The notes: generated by a model not told the origin, from the letters alone. DNA of 64,000 bases from Pisolithus tinctorius (GCA_024663395.1 JANFAH010000100.1:1-64000); one strand, 5' to 3'; positions 10,794-22,272 are shown, counted from the first letter of the stretch. Translations and numbers: made by a program.

Positions 10794-13700
10794 ATGGCTC
10801 CTGGTCGTATCAAAAAGTGGATCAGGTCGCTCAGCGGTGACTCTCATCACGCCAGCCAAAGCAATGTAAATGACTTAGCTCCTGCTGCAACTAAAGCTAC
10901 AACTGCAGGTATGATATTGTTTTAACCTACGAAATGTGACGTGTTTGATGTGGGGGTACAGAAGCAAGCAATCTTGCTGGCGATGTGGCAAGTCAAGTTC
11001 CCGCTCAGATTGAAGTTGTTCCCCAGGGTATTGTTGTCGCTTTTCGTGAATTCCAGACTGTCTAATGCCGAGCCACAGCAACTACGTCTTCTGGACCCAC
11101 CTACCGCCTCGATTCCAAGATGGCTCAAGAATACATGAAAAACATTAAGCGCTTTCGAATTCTGGTAATGGGCAGGGCGAATGCTGGTAAAACCACCATC
11201 CTCCAAAGGGTTTGCAACTCTACGGATAAGCCAGAGATTTTTGATGGGAAAGGAAACAAGGTATAGTCACATAAAGTCGGTGACACCTAACTAACAATTT
11301 TCAGATTGATGGTGGTGTTGTGCAAGGCACTTTGACTGTAAGATGCCATGTTGACTCATGGAAATTCATATTACAGCTGAGTACTCCCAGCGTGGCTACC
11401 ATGATATCAAGCATGAGCTTGTGTTTCGGAGTAACTCGGGCTTTGTGTTCCATGACTCCTGTGGGTTTGAAGCAGGCACTACTCAGCAGTTTGATCAGAT
11501 GAAGAACTTTGTGCGTGATCATGCAGTCACAAGGAGTGTTAATGAGCGTATCCATGCTATCTGGTAGGGGTTATGTTATGAGTGGCTGCAGGCTGAGGCA
11601 ACTCATAAATCTAGGTTTTGCATCCCCATGACTGACTACCACAGAACAGTAACTGCAGCTGAGCAGAAATTCTTTGATGAGTGTGACACAGGGCATGGTA
11701 AAAACCTTTTGATGGATATGATCCATGTAACTAACTATCTGCTTAGTTCCTGTGGTAGTGCTGTTGACAAAGGTGGATGCTTTGTACCTCACTGCATTTA
11801 GGGAGCTTCTGGATCAAGGTTTGGCACTAGCTGAGGCAAAGGAAAGGGCTGCAGAAAGGCAGGGTGAACTGTTGGAAAAGTGGCTTGACTACATGAAACA
11901 AGAACTTGGCAAGTGCAAGTTTCCACCTCAAAGATATGTACCACTTCAGAGTGGGTATTTCTTTTCTTGGAAACAGTGCTGCTAGAAACTCCTGGTGGCA
12001 GAAATGCATCAAGAGAATGCAGACTGCAATGCTCTGATGGAGTGTACAGCAAATGTGTTGAATGAGGAAGGTTTACAAAGGTTACTTATATCAACACAGC
12101 AGTCAAGTATTGCACTATGTGTTCAGTATGGTGTACAGAAGTAAGTCAGCAAGTATGTTTTGGTGCAGATACTGATGTTCTGAAGGACATTAAGACGTGT
12201 ACTGCAGTCAAGTATTCAGGGCAGATTGCAGGTGGATGCAAAGGAGTTTGAACATGCTCTGCTGAGCTGGTTCCCAAATTGTGAGGTGAGTGGCCATATT
12301 CTACCAACATGCAGGGTTAATGATGCTCCCATTCTGTATTCATTTGCTTCTATCAACAGGATGTGAGTAAATGATGGCATGCTGGATCTGCTGACTAGGC
12401 TAAATTGCATTCTGCATGATGGTGGTATGACAGTATGTGAGTTATCTCATGCCATATTTAGCCAGATCTTTGCTGAATGGCCTTGCTTCCTCTCTTGATG
12501 TTGGTGGCATGACAGGTGGTGAGTGATTTCATGGCATGTTTAACTGAATGTCTGCTGAATGACCTCACTTGCACTCTTGATATTGGTGGTATGACAGCAA
12601 GTGAGTGACTCTATGGCTGGTTTAGCTAGATCTCTGCTGAATGACCTCTCTTGCACTCTTGATGTGGTGGTATGACAGCGAGTGAGTGATTTCATGGCAT
12701 GTTTGGTTGGATCTCTGCTGAATGGCCTCATGTGCACTCTTGACATTGGTGGCACAATAGCAAGTGAGTGTTCATGGTATGTTTGGCTGGATGTCTGCTT
12801 GATGACCTCATGTACACTCTTGATGTTGGTGGCATGACAGCATGTAAGCAATTTCATGGCATGTTTAACTGGGTCTGCTGAGTATTCTCATGTGCACTTT
12901 TGATGTTAATGGCATGACAGTGGGTGAGTGATTACATAGCATATTTAGCTGGATTTTGGCTGAATGGTTTCACTTCCACTCTTGATATTGGTGGGATGAC
13001 AGTGGGTAAGTGGTTTCATGACATGTTTACCTGGACCTCTGCTGATTGGTCTCATGTGCACTCCTAATATTAATGGCATGACAGTGGGTGAGTGATTTCA
13101 TGGATATTTTTAGCAGGTCCTCAGCTGAATGACCTCACTTATACTCTTGATGTTGGTGGCATGACAGTCTGTGAGTTATTGTATAACATACATAACTGGA
13201 TGGCTGTTGAATGGCTTCACATGAACTGTGGATGTTGGTGGCATGACAGGAAGTGAGTGATTTCATGGCATGTTTGGTTGGATCTCTGCTGATTGGCCTC
13301 ACTTCCTCTCTTGATGACAGCAAGTGAGTGATTTCATGGCATGTTTGGCTGTGTGTCTGCTGAATGACCTCATGTACACTCTTGATGTTGGTGGCATGAC
13401 AGCAAGTGAGTTATTTCATGGCTTTTTAGAGCTGGATCTCTGCTAAATGGCCTTATGTGCATGCTTGTTGATGACATGTCAGTGGGTGGGTGATTTCATG
13501 GCTTGTTTAACTGGATATCTGCTGAATGACTTCACTTGCATTCTTGGTATTGGTTACATGACAGCAAGTGAGTGATTCATGGTTTAACTGATGTCTGTTG
13601 CATGACCTCACTTGCACTCATGGTGTTGGTGGCATAACAGCAAGTGAGTGATTTCATGGCATGTTTAACTGGATCTCCACTGAATGCCCTCATGTACACT

Positions 13701-14889
13701 CTTGATGTTAATGGCATGACAGTGGGTGAGTGATTTCATGGCATGCTTAGCTCATTCTCTTCTGAATGGCCTCACTTGCCCTCTTGATGTTGGTGGCATT
13801 TCAGGGGGTGAGTGATTCCATGGCTTGCTTAGCTGGATCTCTGCTGCATGGCCTTACTTGCACTCTTGATATTGGTGGTGTGACAGCAAGTGAGTGATTT
13901 CCTTGCATGTTTAGCTGGATTGCTACTGAATGGCCTCACTTGCACTTGTGGTGCTGGTGGCATGACAGGAAGTGAGTGACTTCACAGCTTGTTTAACTGC
14001 TCTGCTGAGTGGGATCCCTTGCACTGTTCATGTTGATGATATTGCAGAATGTGGGTCAATTTAGAAAATTGATTGATCCCCTCTGATTACCTTCACTTCC
14101 ATTCTTTGTGTTCCACTTGACTGATAGCTTGTAAGTAGTTCAGACATGTTATGTTGGGTGCCTACTGAGTTTTTTCCTCCCTAAACCATCCCCCATGGCA
14201 GAATGTGAGTGATTTCATGACTGGTTGAAATCATGGTCTGATTATGATTGTGTGCTGGTGCCCTTGGTATGGCATCTTTGCCAGGAGGTGAACAGCCTCA
14301 CAGGAGCCTTGGCTAGTTATGCTGTGACTATACTTCTGACACATGTGCCCTTGAAACTTTTAGCTTGTAAGTGTTGGGTTGCTATCTTCCCTTGTCTATG
14401 CTGAACTATGTACAATCACAGTTAAAATTTCAAGTGAATCCTGGTGTCCCAATGCCACCTCTCCCAAAAGATGTCACTTTGTTGGGGAAGCTCCCAACTG
14501 TCCACTCAATAGCTGAGTATGCCATTGGTAAGGGTTTCTCCTTGCCTCCACAGAATTTACTCACTCCTCTAGGATGCTTGCTTGTTGCTGAGCATTCTTA
14601 CTTTTTAATGCAACATGGGCACCATGTTTGGCAGGAAGTTTTGTCATTGGCTGTAGAGGAATACAAAAGCTCCAACATACAGACTGCTATTTCCAACATT
14701 GTGAAGACAGTTTTTCATGATCATGATGGTGATATGGATGGTTTATGTGATGCCATTATCAAGGTCATCATGGAGAATCGCATGTGTAAGCAGATCTTTT
14801 TCATGCCCATGAAGCTGTTATTCTCAGGTGTTTTCAGCAAACAAACTGTTGATTGGGTTAGGGAGCAAATGAAATCTGCACATGGATAA
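10794..14889 (+). CDS. Second G-domain P-loop protein, with an array of 3-nt microexons and an apparent frameshift
   Basis: Start at 10794 (MAPGRIKKWIRSLSG). Exons: 10794-10908, 10962-11027, 11079-11260 (FRILVMGRANAGKTTILQRV, the P-loop), 11305-11337, 11391-11563 (GFVFHDSCGFEAG, G3-like), 11615-11698 (FCIPM), 11747-11950 (VPVVVLLTKVDAL, G4 motif TKVD), 12002-12140, 12225-12285 (ends FPNCE), then 26 candidate 3-nt exons, then 14422-14889 (LKFQVNPGVPMPPLP to the stop). Phases agree at all junctions except inside exon 6, where one extra C near 11640-11641 shifts the frame. Either this is a sequence error or the gene is freshly broken. From about 11550 onward the gene is almost free of CpG although the reading frames stay open. 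Function unknown; same family as the gene at 5317-7980. Confidence 0.65.
12286..14421 (+). repeat. Tandem array of 27 intron-like units separated by 26 exact 3-nt spacers
   Basis: Each unit starts GTGAGT/GTAAGT/GTGGGT (once GTGAAC) and ends in AG. The next unit begins after exactly 3 nt. Unit boundaries (introns): 12286-12359, 12363-12433, 12437-12515, 12519-12597, 12601-12678, 12682-12760, 12764-12840, 12844-12920, 12924-13002, 13006-13084, 13088-13167, 13171-13249, 13253-13320, 13324-13402, 13406-13482, 13486-13564, 13568-13640, 13644-13722, 13726-13804, 13808-13886, 13890-13968, 13972-14047, 14051-14127, 14131-14201, 14205-14284, 14288-14363, 14367-14421. Twelve are exactly 79 nt. Spacers read mainly CAA and TGG, never a stop, in phase 0. 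Middle units share the core TTTCATGGCATG...GTTGGTGGCATGACAG; the first unit and the last five do not. Whether each unit is spliced separately or the whole is one intron is not decided by the DNA. Confidence 0.9.
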
Positions 14890-15946
14890 CACATTAAGAG
14901 TTGACTGTAGATGGATGTAAAAATGGAAGTGGAAATTAGCCTAAGTACTCCTGATGGATCATGATCAGTCTTGATGTCTCCATAAGGTAATACTGAGAAA
15001 TAAACCCAAGCATGGATACTCATGCAGAAACCTGAAGCAATGCTCCAACAATATTTTTAGAGGCCACATTTCTGGTCATTAAAAACACAGTAAATACCAC
15101 TAGAAGCATGGAGAGAAGTTATTTAGAGCATGATATGTACCTTCTGAAGATACTCTTATATCATCTGTGTGGGTAGACTAAGTAGGTGGCAAGGGAATGC
15201 CCATATTCATCTGATGGTCTACTTCCAGTTCAGCCATTTCACAGTCACAAAGAGGGAAAAGAATTTGAGAGGTCTCCTCACAGTGTGAAATATGGTGGGA
15301 CAAGAAAAAAAATGCACATCAGCACATGCATGATTTCTTTGCAGTTAAGGCATTCAACTTCCTTAAATTCTGTTGATTACTTGGTAGTGGAGTGTAGTAA
15401 GCTCAGAGGCTTATATATTTGCCTTGAGAAGCCAGGTCAAGGTAATGTGAGTACATGGTCATGAAAATGATGAGTATGGATTTGTCATTTATAATGGCAT
15501 TGGAAAACCTCTTACATTTTCTCTCTGAATGCCTTGTGATGAGTTTGCAGTAACAGCTCAGACATATGTATTTAAGATCAGTAGCAAGGTCAAATTGACC
15601 ACTGGTCTGTAGTGGTCAGTCAATAAAAGCCATTTGTACCAATATAAAATTATTTTTTACTTCACAAATTGTGGAACTTATCATATTACTACTATTGGTA
15701 CTTATACACCCTCCTAATCAATTTGTTGACTACTGGTCAGTAGCAACAGCTAGTCAACCATTGGCCAACCTTTTTATTGACCACAAGGGTTAGATCAGTC
15801 AGAATACCATCTATGACAACACCATTTAAGATTGCACGAGCTTGAAAACAGAGACGTTACATGAAACAAATTACACACTTGCTGTCCAGTATGTATTATA
15901 TATATGATTGTACAGTGGAGGCCTTTTTGCAAAGTAGGGCTCAGAG
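14890..15946. other. AT-rich, CpG-poor spacer between the G-domain gene and RAD16
   Basis: Contains the third SPT4 scrap (15330-15425) and otherwise no gene that I recognise. A short palindrome-like run of TGGTCAGTAG/ctggtctgtagtggtcagtc motifs lies at about 15595-15745. Confidence 0.5.
15330..15425 (-). pseudogene. Third, fragmentary copy of SPT4 exon 1
   Basis: Bases 15330-15425 follow the minus-strand first exon of SPT4 (4340-4445) with many changes. Shared runs include gcatgatttctt/gcataatttctt, gcattcaacttcctt/gcatccattcttctt, tctgttg and tatatttgcc. The zinc-site codons are altered and no other exon is evident. All CpG sites of the parent are lost. Confidence 0.7.
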
Positions 15947-18900
15947 CTAAATCATTACAGTATTCATATTGAATATCATCAAGGGCATAAGAGGATACCG
16001 AAGACTTACCCTGAACAAAAAGCTCAACTATACGAAATAGTTGTCAGTGAACAAGACGACAGAACGGGCACCGTGCATGCTACTTACATCTTCCGGAGTC
16101 AAACGACCCATTGCCTAAGGAAGGCCGATCCGATCAGGCAAAAAAAGAAGTTATTGTCGCTACGATTCACACATACCGATTCATCAGTGGACAACGTCGC
16201 ATCCACCATGGCAGACTTCTTCTCTTGGAGCTGCGAAATGAAAAGGTTATTAAACAAGACCGGTATTTTCCAACAAACAAAGGCTACCTGGATGATGCGA
16301 CTTTCGATGCTATCTTCTATGACAAGTTTGATGGCTTGTACAGGACGATGTTGTCCAAGTCGGTGAATACGATCCATGGCTTCTATCAGGTTGTTAGCTG
16401 ACCTGCTGAGTCGTGAAACTGTTCACTTACGGTACTCGACCTACGTAAAAAGTTAGAAGGGGGAACTGGTCACGAAACGTGGAAGAGCAACTTACCGCCG
16501 GATTCCACCAGCTGTCCATAAGGTATACCCGAGAAGCTTCTGTCAAATTCAGAGCAACACCACCAGCTTTCAAGGAGACGAGGAACACGGTGACCTCGAC
16601 ATTGTTCACTATAATCACATGAACTTTTCAACGATAGTCAACGACATTCCACGATGAGGTGCTCACTGAAGTGCTGGATTGTGGCATCTCGAGCGCGTGG
16701 GGACATCCCTCCCTCCAATCTACAAATCTGGAAATCGTCCACCGTTGCCCTTTAGTCCGTTTAAACAGCTACAAAACGCCGATAGCAACGCACCTGGAAT
16801 CCTGCTTTCTGGAGCCTATATGCGATGAGGTCTAAAAAGTTTACGAACTGACTAAACACGATGCTCTTCGTAGTCGCATCCTGCAAGCGGAGGTTGCTTA
16901 GTTCTTCTATGAGGGCTTCAATCTTCGAGGACGACTGCCACGTGTCAAGATCGAGACGTCCCAGTATGCCTTGGCGTGCAACCGGTGCACTTTCGCTTAG
17001 TTCTAATGCTGGAGCCTCTAGATCTATCGTCAAAGGAAGATGGCAGACGGGACAGTCGGGCTACCCAACAAAGACAAAGCGAATGAACTAACGCCGAGAA
17101 AGAGAGAGACCTGATTCGAAGAGTACAAACGCACCGAGACATCGCAGCTCGCGCTCAGGTACTGCTTGATACACTCGCGATCAAAAATGTGCCGACACTT
17201 GGCTTGTATCGCGTCTTCGGCGAAGTCGTTGCAAAGCCGGCAGACTGTGCCTTCTCCTAGCTCCTCCGTGTTGAAGAACTGATGCCCATTTTTCTTGCTC
17301 CGAAGCACGAGGTCCGGATGGCAAGCCATCTGTCTCATGCGGGTAATCCTGTGTGACGCGTAGGTGAGCATTCTGAGGGCGGGCGATCGCTAGACATGTG
17401 TAACACACAAGCTGAAGATGTTCGAGTAGTCTATAAAGATGCGTAAGCTCAAAAATATCAATAACGAAAAGCATGGCATCATACTGTTCAGAACCGTGCC
17501 AGAATGCACGTAAGTGTTGAACTGACGCTTCGCGTCAGTGAAGAGGGAAAGATACAATTCTTTCTCTTCGGGGCTAAAGTAATCCCTCCTGACGATGACC
17601 GTTCTAGGTGGGAGACCAAGGTCATCGGCACGTTGAATCTAAAAGCAGCACATCGTCACTCTGAGGGATAGACATCCAACACAGGTTCATCTGACACACC
17701 TTTGTTCGCCTGAGCATCAGTCGATCCAGGAGAATCCTCAGTTTCCTGAACGCCACTTGTCCTGGACCGACCATGCCGTATTTCTGGATCGGTGTCAAGA
17801 TCTCTTGGTTCCAGAAACAAGTCTGAGTGATAACACGTCAATGCAATTCATAACAACAGGCGAGTAGCAGAGACATACATGGCTCCCAGCACCATGTCCA
17901 CACTCTGCGTATGCTTCAGCTTTCGTGGTGATAAGCGTCAAAAACAAAACTACGAACCGTCACACGTCTTTTTGTCTGAAAAGTTCCAGTGCAACGACTG
18001 GCAGTCGCAGCGCCTGCCTAATCACACACGTGCTGCTAAGCAACGGTCCCGACACAGGCACAGGATAGAAACGCACAAAAGTAGTAGGAAAATGGATCGC
18101 CTCCCAAGAAACGAACCAAACTGTACAGCTCTCCGACACGGTTTTGAAGGGGAGTACCGGACAAGCACCATTTATAGTTGCTCTGCAATTCGAAGCATGC
18201 TTTCGCAGTGTTTGTCGCGCGTTCTTTGATATTGTGAGCTTCGTCGAGCTAGCAGCACAAGCCTAAACGGGATGTGCCCAACAAAACTACAATATAGACT
18301 CACGATAACTCTATTCCAGTTGATCTGGTGCAGAGGTGATTTTTCTTTTATTATCAATCCCTTGCGCTTGAAACCACTGTGTTGCTTCCGGAAACAACTC
18401 TCCGCAATAGCATATGTCGTCAACACCTATTACGTCACTGAGCAGAACGATATAAGCGTGCATGAAATATGACCGACCACATCATATTTCTTGAGTTCCT
18501 CGTGATTCACACTGCGAGAGGAGCCGTGCCACACAAGAACGTTCATATTTTCCGTGTGGGCTTGGATCTCGTTCCGCCATTGGATGAGAGCAACAGTAGG
18601 TCTGCTCGAAGCGTGAGGATTCGCAGGATACTGATTTCAAGGGACCCGACCCACGCAATAACGAGATTTGGGCGTTTTAGATCAGAGACAAAGAGGGATA
18701 TCATCTGTATGGTTTTTCCCATGCTGTGGACATGATCTCAGTACTACAGCTGAGCATATGCATGTGTACTCACCCCATCTCATCCTATACCAGTCATTCA
18801 GCGACTACGGCAAAGAGCAATAAATAAGTAAACTCACCGCCAAAATACCACCCTTCCAGACGCTTTCCTCCTGTTTTCGCATCCAAGAGAGGCTTTCTTG

Positions 18901-20048
18901 TTGGAAAGGCAACAAGGTGACCTTCAATCCAGCAGGTTGATGGGCTTTCTCAGGCGCCGCAACCACAACTCCTTTAAGATTTCTCCACACATTACGCAGT
19001 TCAGGATGGTGGAAGAGGAAGCGAATGCGTGACCTTTCCGCCTGCAAGACATGAAAGCGATTCACACGGTGCATCGACAGAGAACTTACCAATGTGAGCT
19101 TGCGGCCAAACTTCCTCATCGTGACTCTGAACTCTTCTTCTATTGAACTGTAGACGACCGACTCGTCTCCCAGACCATCGTCGTCACCTTTGGATTCGGA
19201 AGGGGCACCCTCAGTATCATTCTGGTTTAAAAGCTCCATGCCGAGCTCTGATTCAGAGTCAATCTCATCCTCTTCAGAGTCTGCGTAGCTCCGGGATCGT
19301 CGGTTCCGCCTGGTAGCGGGACGCTTAAATGAAGACCGACGACGATTGTAAGCCCCTTGGGGAGCCCTTTTAGGGGCAGGTCTTGACGATGGTCCTGCCC
19401 CAGATGTGTCACGTTCGGCTTCTACCCTAGCCGTCTCACGAGACAATTGTATGGCAATGCTCATCATCTGAGCCTCATCTTCGTCTGAGGATGGCACGTA
19501 GTCATTTTCTCCGTGACCATTGACAGAGATGTCGTCGATGTCGGACAATTCGAATTCAGAGCCACTTGACTCCGACTCTGACACCTGGATGAGTTCTGGC
19601 TCATCTTCCGAGGCACAGAACGGATGGTTGTCGTGCTCGGTCTGAGGCGGTTCCAGTGCTTTACCTTTGCCTTTGTCCTTGATGCCGAAGCGTTTTCCAG
19701 TCAATGGCTGTATGGCGAAAACCTGACGAGTATATATCTCACTTTTGAGCTAACGACGGGTATTTCGACAAACACTGCTTTGGAAACGGCCCTGCGCTTG
19801 GTGGCAACAACCTCTATTTCTTCGATTTCTGTGTCGGCGACGCGCTTCCTTGTATTCCTGTTCATGGCAGAAGTTTTCGCAAGAAGTTTTTTGGGGACTT
19901 CCAACAACTCGACGTCTGAAGTAAGGGGCGTTTCTGGCTCGACAGAGAGCTGGTCAGTCATGGAGGGAGAAACGCTCGTGCTGGTGGCGGTAGTTGCTGT
20001 AGTGGCCGGCGTGGCCGAAGCGCGTGCGCGTCTCCTTGTCTGAACCAT
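15947..20048 (-). CDS. RAD16: RAD16-type SWI2/SNF2 ATPase with RING finger (nucleotide excision repair)
   Basis: DNA-dependent ATPase acting with RAD7 in global genome repair of UV damage in the nucleus. Start at 20048 ([11 protein letters not shown]). Order: acidic low-complexity N-terminus (about 20048-19140); [15 protein letters not shown]; Walker [19 protein letters not shown] split over three exons, the middle one only 11 nt (18784-18774); [11 protein letters not shown]; helicase motif II DEAH region near 18230; LSGTPLQNR near 18110; a second Cys-rich patch near 18000; [27 protein letters not shown] finger [24 protein letters not shown] with CPVCHLPL; helicase C blocks [39 protein letters not shown] and [13 protein letters not shown]-terminus [14 protein letters not shown]. 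All core motifs look intact. The stop position depends on the last intron. Confidence 0.95.
18774..18784 (-). other. RAD16: 11-nt microexon of RAD16
   Basis: On the minus strand, GTATAG precedes and GTGAGT follows the 11 bases encoding D-E-M-G plus two bases. Joining them to the flanking exons restores ADEMGMGKT, the conserved Walker A motif. Without this exon the ATPase motif and the frame are lost, so its use is well supported by family knowledge. Confidence 0.85.
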
Positions 20049-20577
20049 GCTGGGGTGGTGGGAGGGAAGGGAATGGCAGTCAGAGTCGTTTTAAAGGAGC
20101 GCGGCGACCGTTTTTTTGACGTTCACCTAATTAGTGGGCGCGAGAATTGCCACAGACGCGACAAGCCGGCTCAGACTGACTCAGGGGTCATTTTGTTATC
20201 TGACTCACACAACTGATTTAGAAGCATTCATCATCACTGTTCGGAAGCGGAAGCGGTGGGCTTTGAGTGGAAAGGTGAAACGATTGGGAAGGATTCCAAT
20301 TGAGTGCTGCACTCCGGGCCTAGTCTTCATTTTGCTTTGATAGGGCAAATGTTGTTGAGGAGGCCCGTGACTGCGGATCAACGTGATAGGCTTGAGAGAC
20401 TCCGTGGCCCAAAACTGCCACCACCACCCGACTTCTCCACGAACGACGTTGGAAGATCCCTGCTGATATCAGTGTTTTCACCGGCAAAGCCTCGATGTTC
20501 CGGTGTCATGTGATTCGGGTAACCGAGCACTCACATTACCCCGCAGAGCTCCCCCGTACTACATTGTCGTCTCCACC
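20049..20577. promoter_or_regulatory. Divergent promoter region RAD16 / acyl-CoA dehydrogenase
   Basis: About 530 bp between two divergently oriented start codons; no gene inside. No specific factor site can be named with confidence. Confidence 0.5.
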
Positions 20578-22272
20578 ATGCTACGCTCTGCTGCTCGCTC
20601 GGTTTCATCACCCAATATTCGACCGTTGGCTTCATTAAGTGCCAGGTGTGCCTCCAGGGTGGAGACTGCACCAACTGGGGCGAGCTTATCCATTATCTCC
20701 AGGAGCTCGAGGGCGTTCTCGGTATCGGCTCGTTCCATGGAGGGTTCTACGCTAAATTCATTGGATACGTTTACGGAGGAGGAGGAGATGCTGAGGGAAT
20801 CTGGTTCGTGCTGTCTATTGTGTCATCCGGCTCAGTTATGACACTCCCTATAGTCAGACGCTTCGCTACGGACGTCGTGGCTCCCAAGGTCCGGGAAATG
20901 GACGAGAGGGAAAGGATGGACCCAGAGATCATAAAGGGCCTCTTCGAGCAAGGTGTCAGTGACATTCCAACTCATATTTGCACACGTTACTTAGCTGCCT
21001 ACAGCTGATGGGCATCGAGACTAGCGTAGAGCACGGTGGTGCCGAATCATCGTTTACGTCCGCTATAATTGCTATAGAGGAATTGGCCAAAGTAGACCCC
21101 TCTGTGTCCGTCATGTGCGACGTCCACAATACCCTCGTGAATACCATCCTGAGGAAGTACGGCACTAAGGAGCAGCAAGATACATGGCTGCCATCACTCT
21201 CAGAGTCCAAGGTACGTGTATTACGCGGCCACCATTTAAACTGTTCACTTAGCTAGAGCCTTTTTAGCTTGGATCTTTCTGCTTGTCAGAACCTGCGTCT
21301 GGGTCAGACGCATTCTCGCTACAAACGCGTGCCGTCAAGGACGGCAGTCACTGGATCATCAACGGCTCCAAAATGTGGATCACCAATTCACATGAAGCCG
21401 AGATCTTCCTGATATTCGCAAACGTACGTAAGTCCTCGTGTTAACAACAATCCCAGAACTCATAAACGATGCAGGTCGATCCGAGCAAGGGGTACAAGGG
21501 TATCACGTGCTTCATTGCAACGAAGGATATGGGTATTCAGATCGCAAAGAAAGAGGAGAAGCTTGGCATTAGAGCTTCCTCGACGTGTACCCTGAACTTC
21601 GACGACTTACGAATACCGGAAGAGAATATCATTGGTGGCGAAGGCAAAGGGTACAAGGTTCGTCTCCCCCGGTAACCGTTCCGTCGCTACAGAGACTGAA
21701 ACATCACAGATCGCAATCGAAATCCTGAATGAAGGTACGTTCAGCACGCAAACCCGCTGCATAGTAGTAAAAGAACTGCGTTTCCATAGGGCGTATAGGC
21801 ATTGCAGCACAAATGCTCGGCCTCGCTCAAGGGGCGTTCGACAAAGCCGTGCCATATACCTACACACGCAAGCAATTCGGCCAACCAGTCGGGACGTTCC
21901 AGGGCATGGCTTTCCAGATCGCACAGGCTGCCGTTGAAATCGAGAGTGCCCGCCTACTTACGTACAATGCTGCTAGACGGAAGGAGGAAGGGAAGAGCTT
22001 CACTAAAGAGGCTGCAATGGCCAAGTATTGGGCAAGTGTGATCGCACAACGAGTGTCCGGTCAAGCAATCGAATGGGCTGGAGGGGTAGGGTTCACGCGA
22101 GAGACCGGCATAGAGAAGTACTGGAGAGACTCTAAGATCGTAAGTCATCTGCAACTTATTTTGTCGTCCAGCGAACCCTAAGTGGTGCTTAACACAGGGA
22201 GCTATATACGAGGGGACATCCAATATTCAGCTACAGACTATTGCCAGGTTCATTCAGAAGGAGTACTCGTAG
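20578..22272 (+). CDS. Mitochondrial short/branched-chain acyl-CoA dehydrogenase
   Basis: FAD flavoprotein that oxidises 2-methyl-branched and short acyl-CoAs in valine/isoleucine breakdown in the mitochondrial matrix, passing electrons to ETF. Start at 20578 ([11 protein letters not shown]), with an Arg/Ser-rich presequence of about 50 residues. Exons give [70 protein letters not shown] (acyl-CoA signature), [63 protein letters not shown] and the C-terminal [17 protein letters not shown]. The IYEGTSNIQ block carries the catalytic Glu in this family. About 9 short introns. It ends 34 bp before the convergent carrier gene. Confidence 0.93.

Larger units (their letters stand above)
11550..15830. 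other. CpG-depleted domain
   Basis: Reading this stretch I find only about three CpG dinucleotides (near 12193, 12678 and 14776) in about 4.3 kb, while the flanks before 11550 and after 15835 have them at normal density. TG and CA are abundant. It covers the 3' two-thirds of the second G-domain gene, the microexon array and the SPT4 scrap. This is the footprint expected of long-standing CpG methylation and deamination; methylation itself is inferred. Confidence 0.85.

Noticed and set aside
12540..12857. Open frames on the minus strand inside the tandem array (also 13135-13323)
   Set aside because: They are repeat-driven frames with a stop-free phase by chance; the array is explained by intron-like units on the plus strand.
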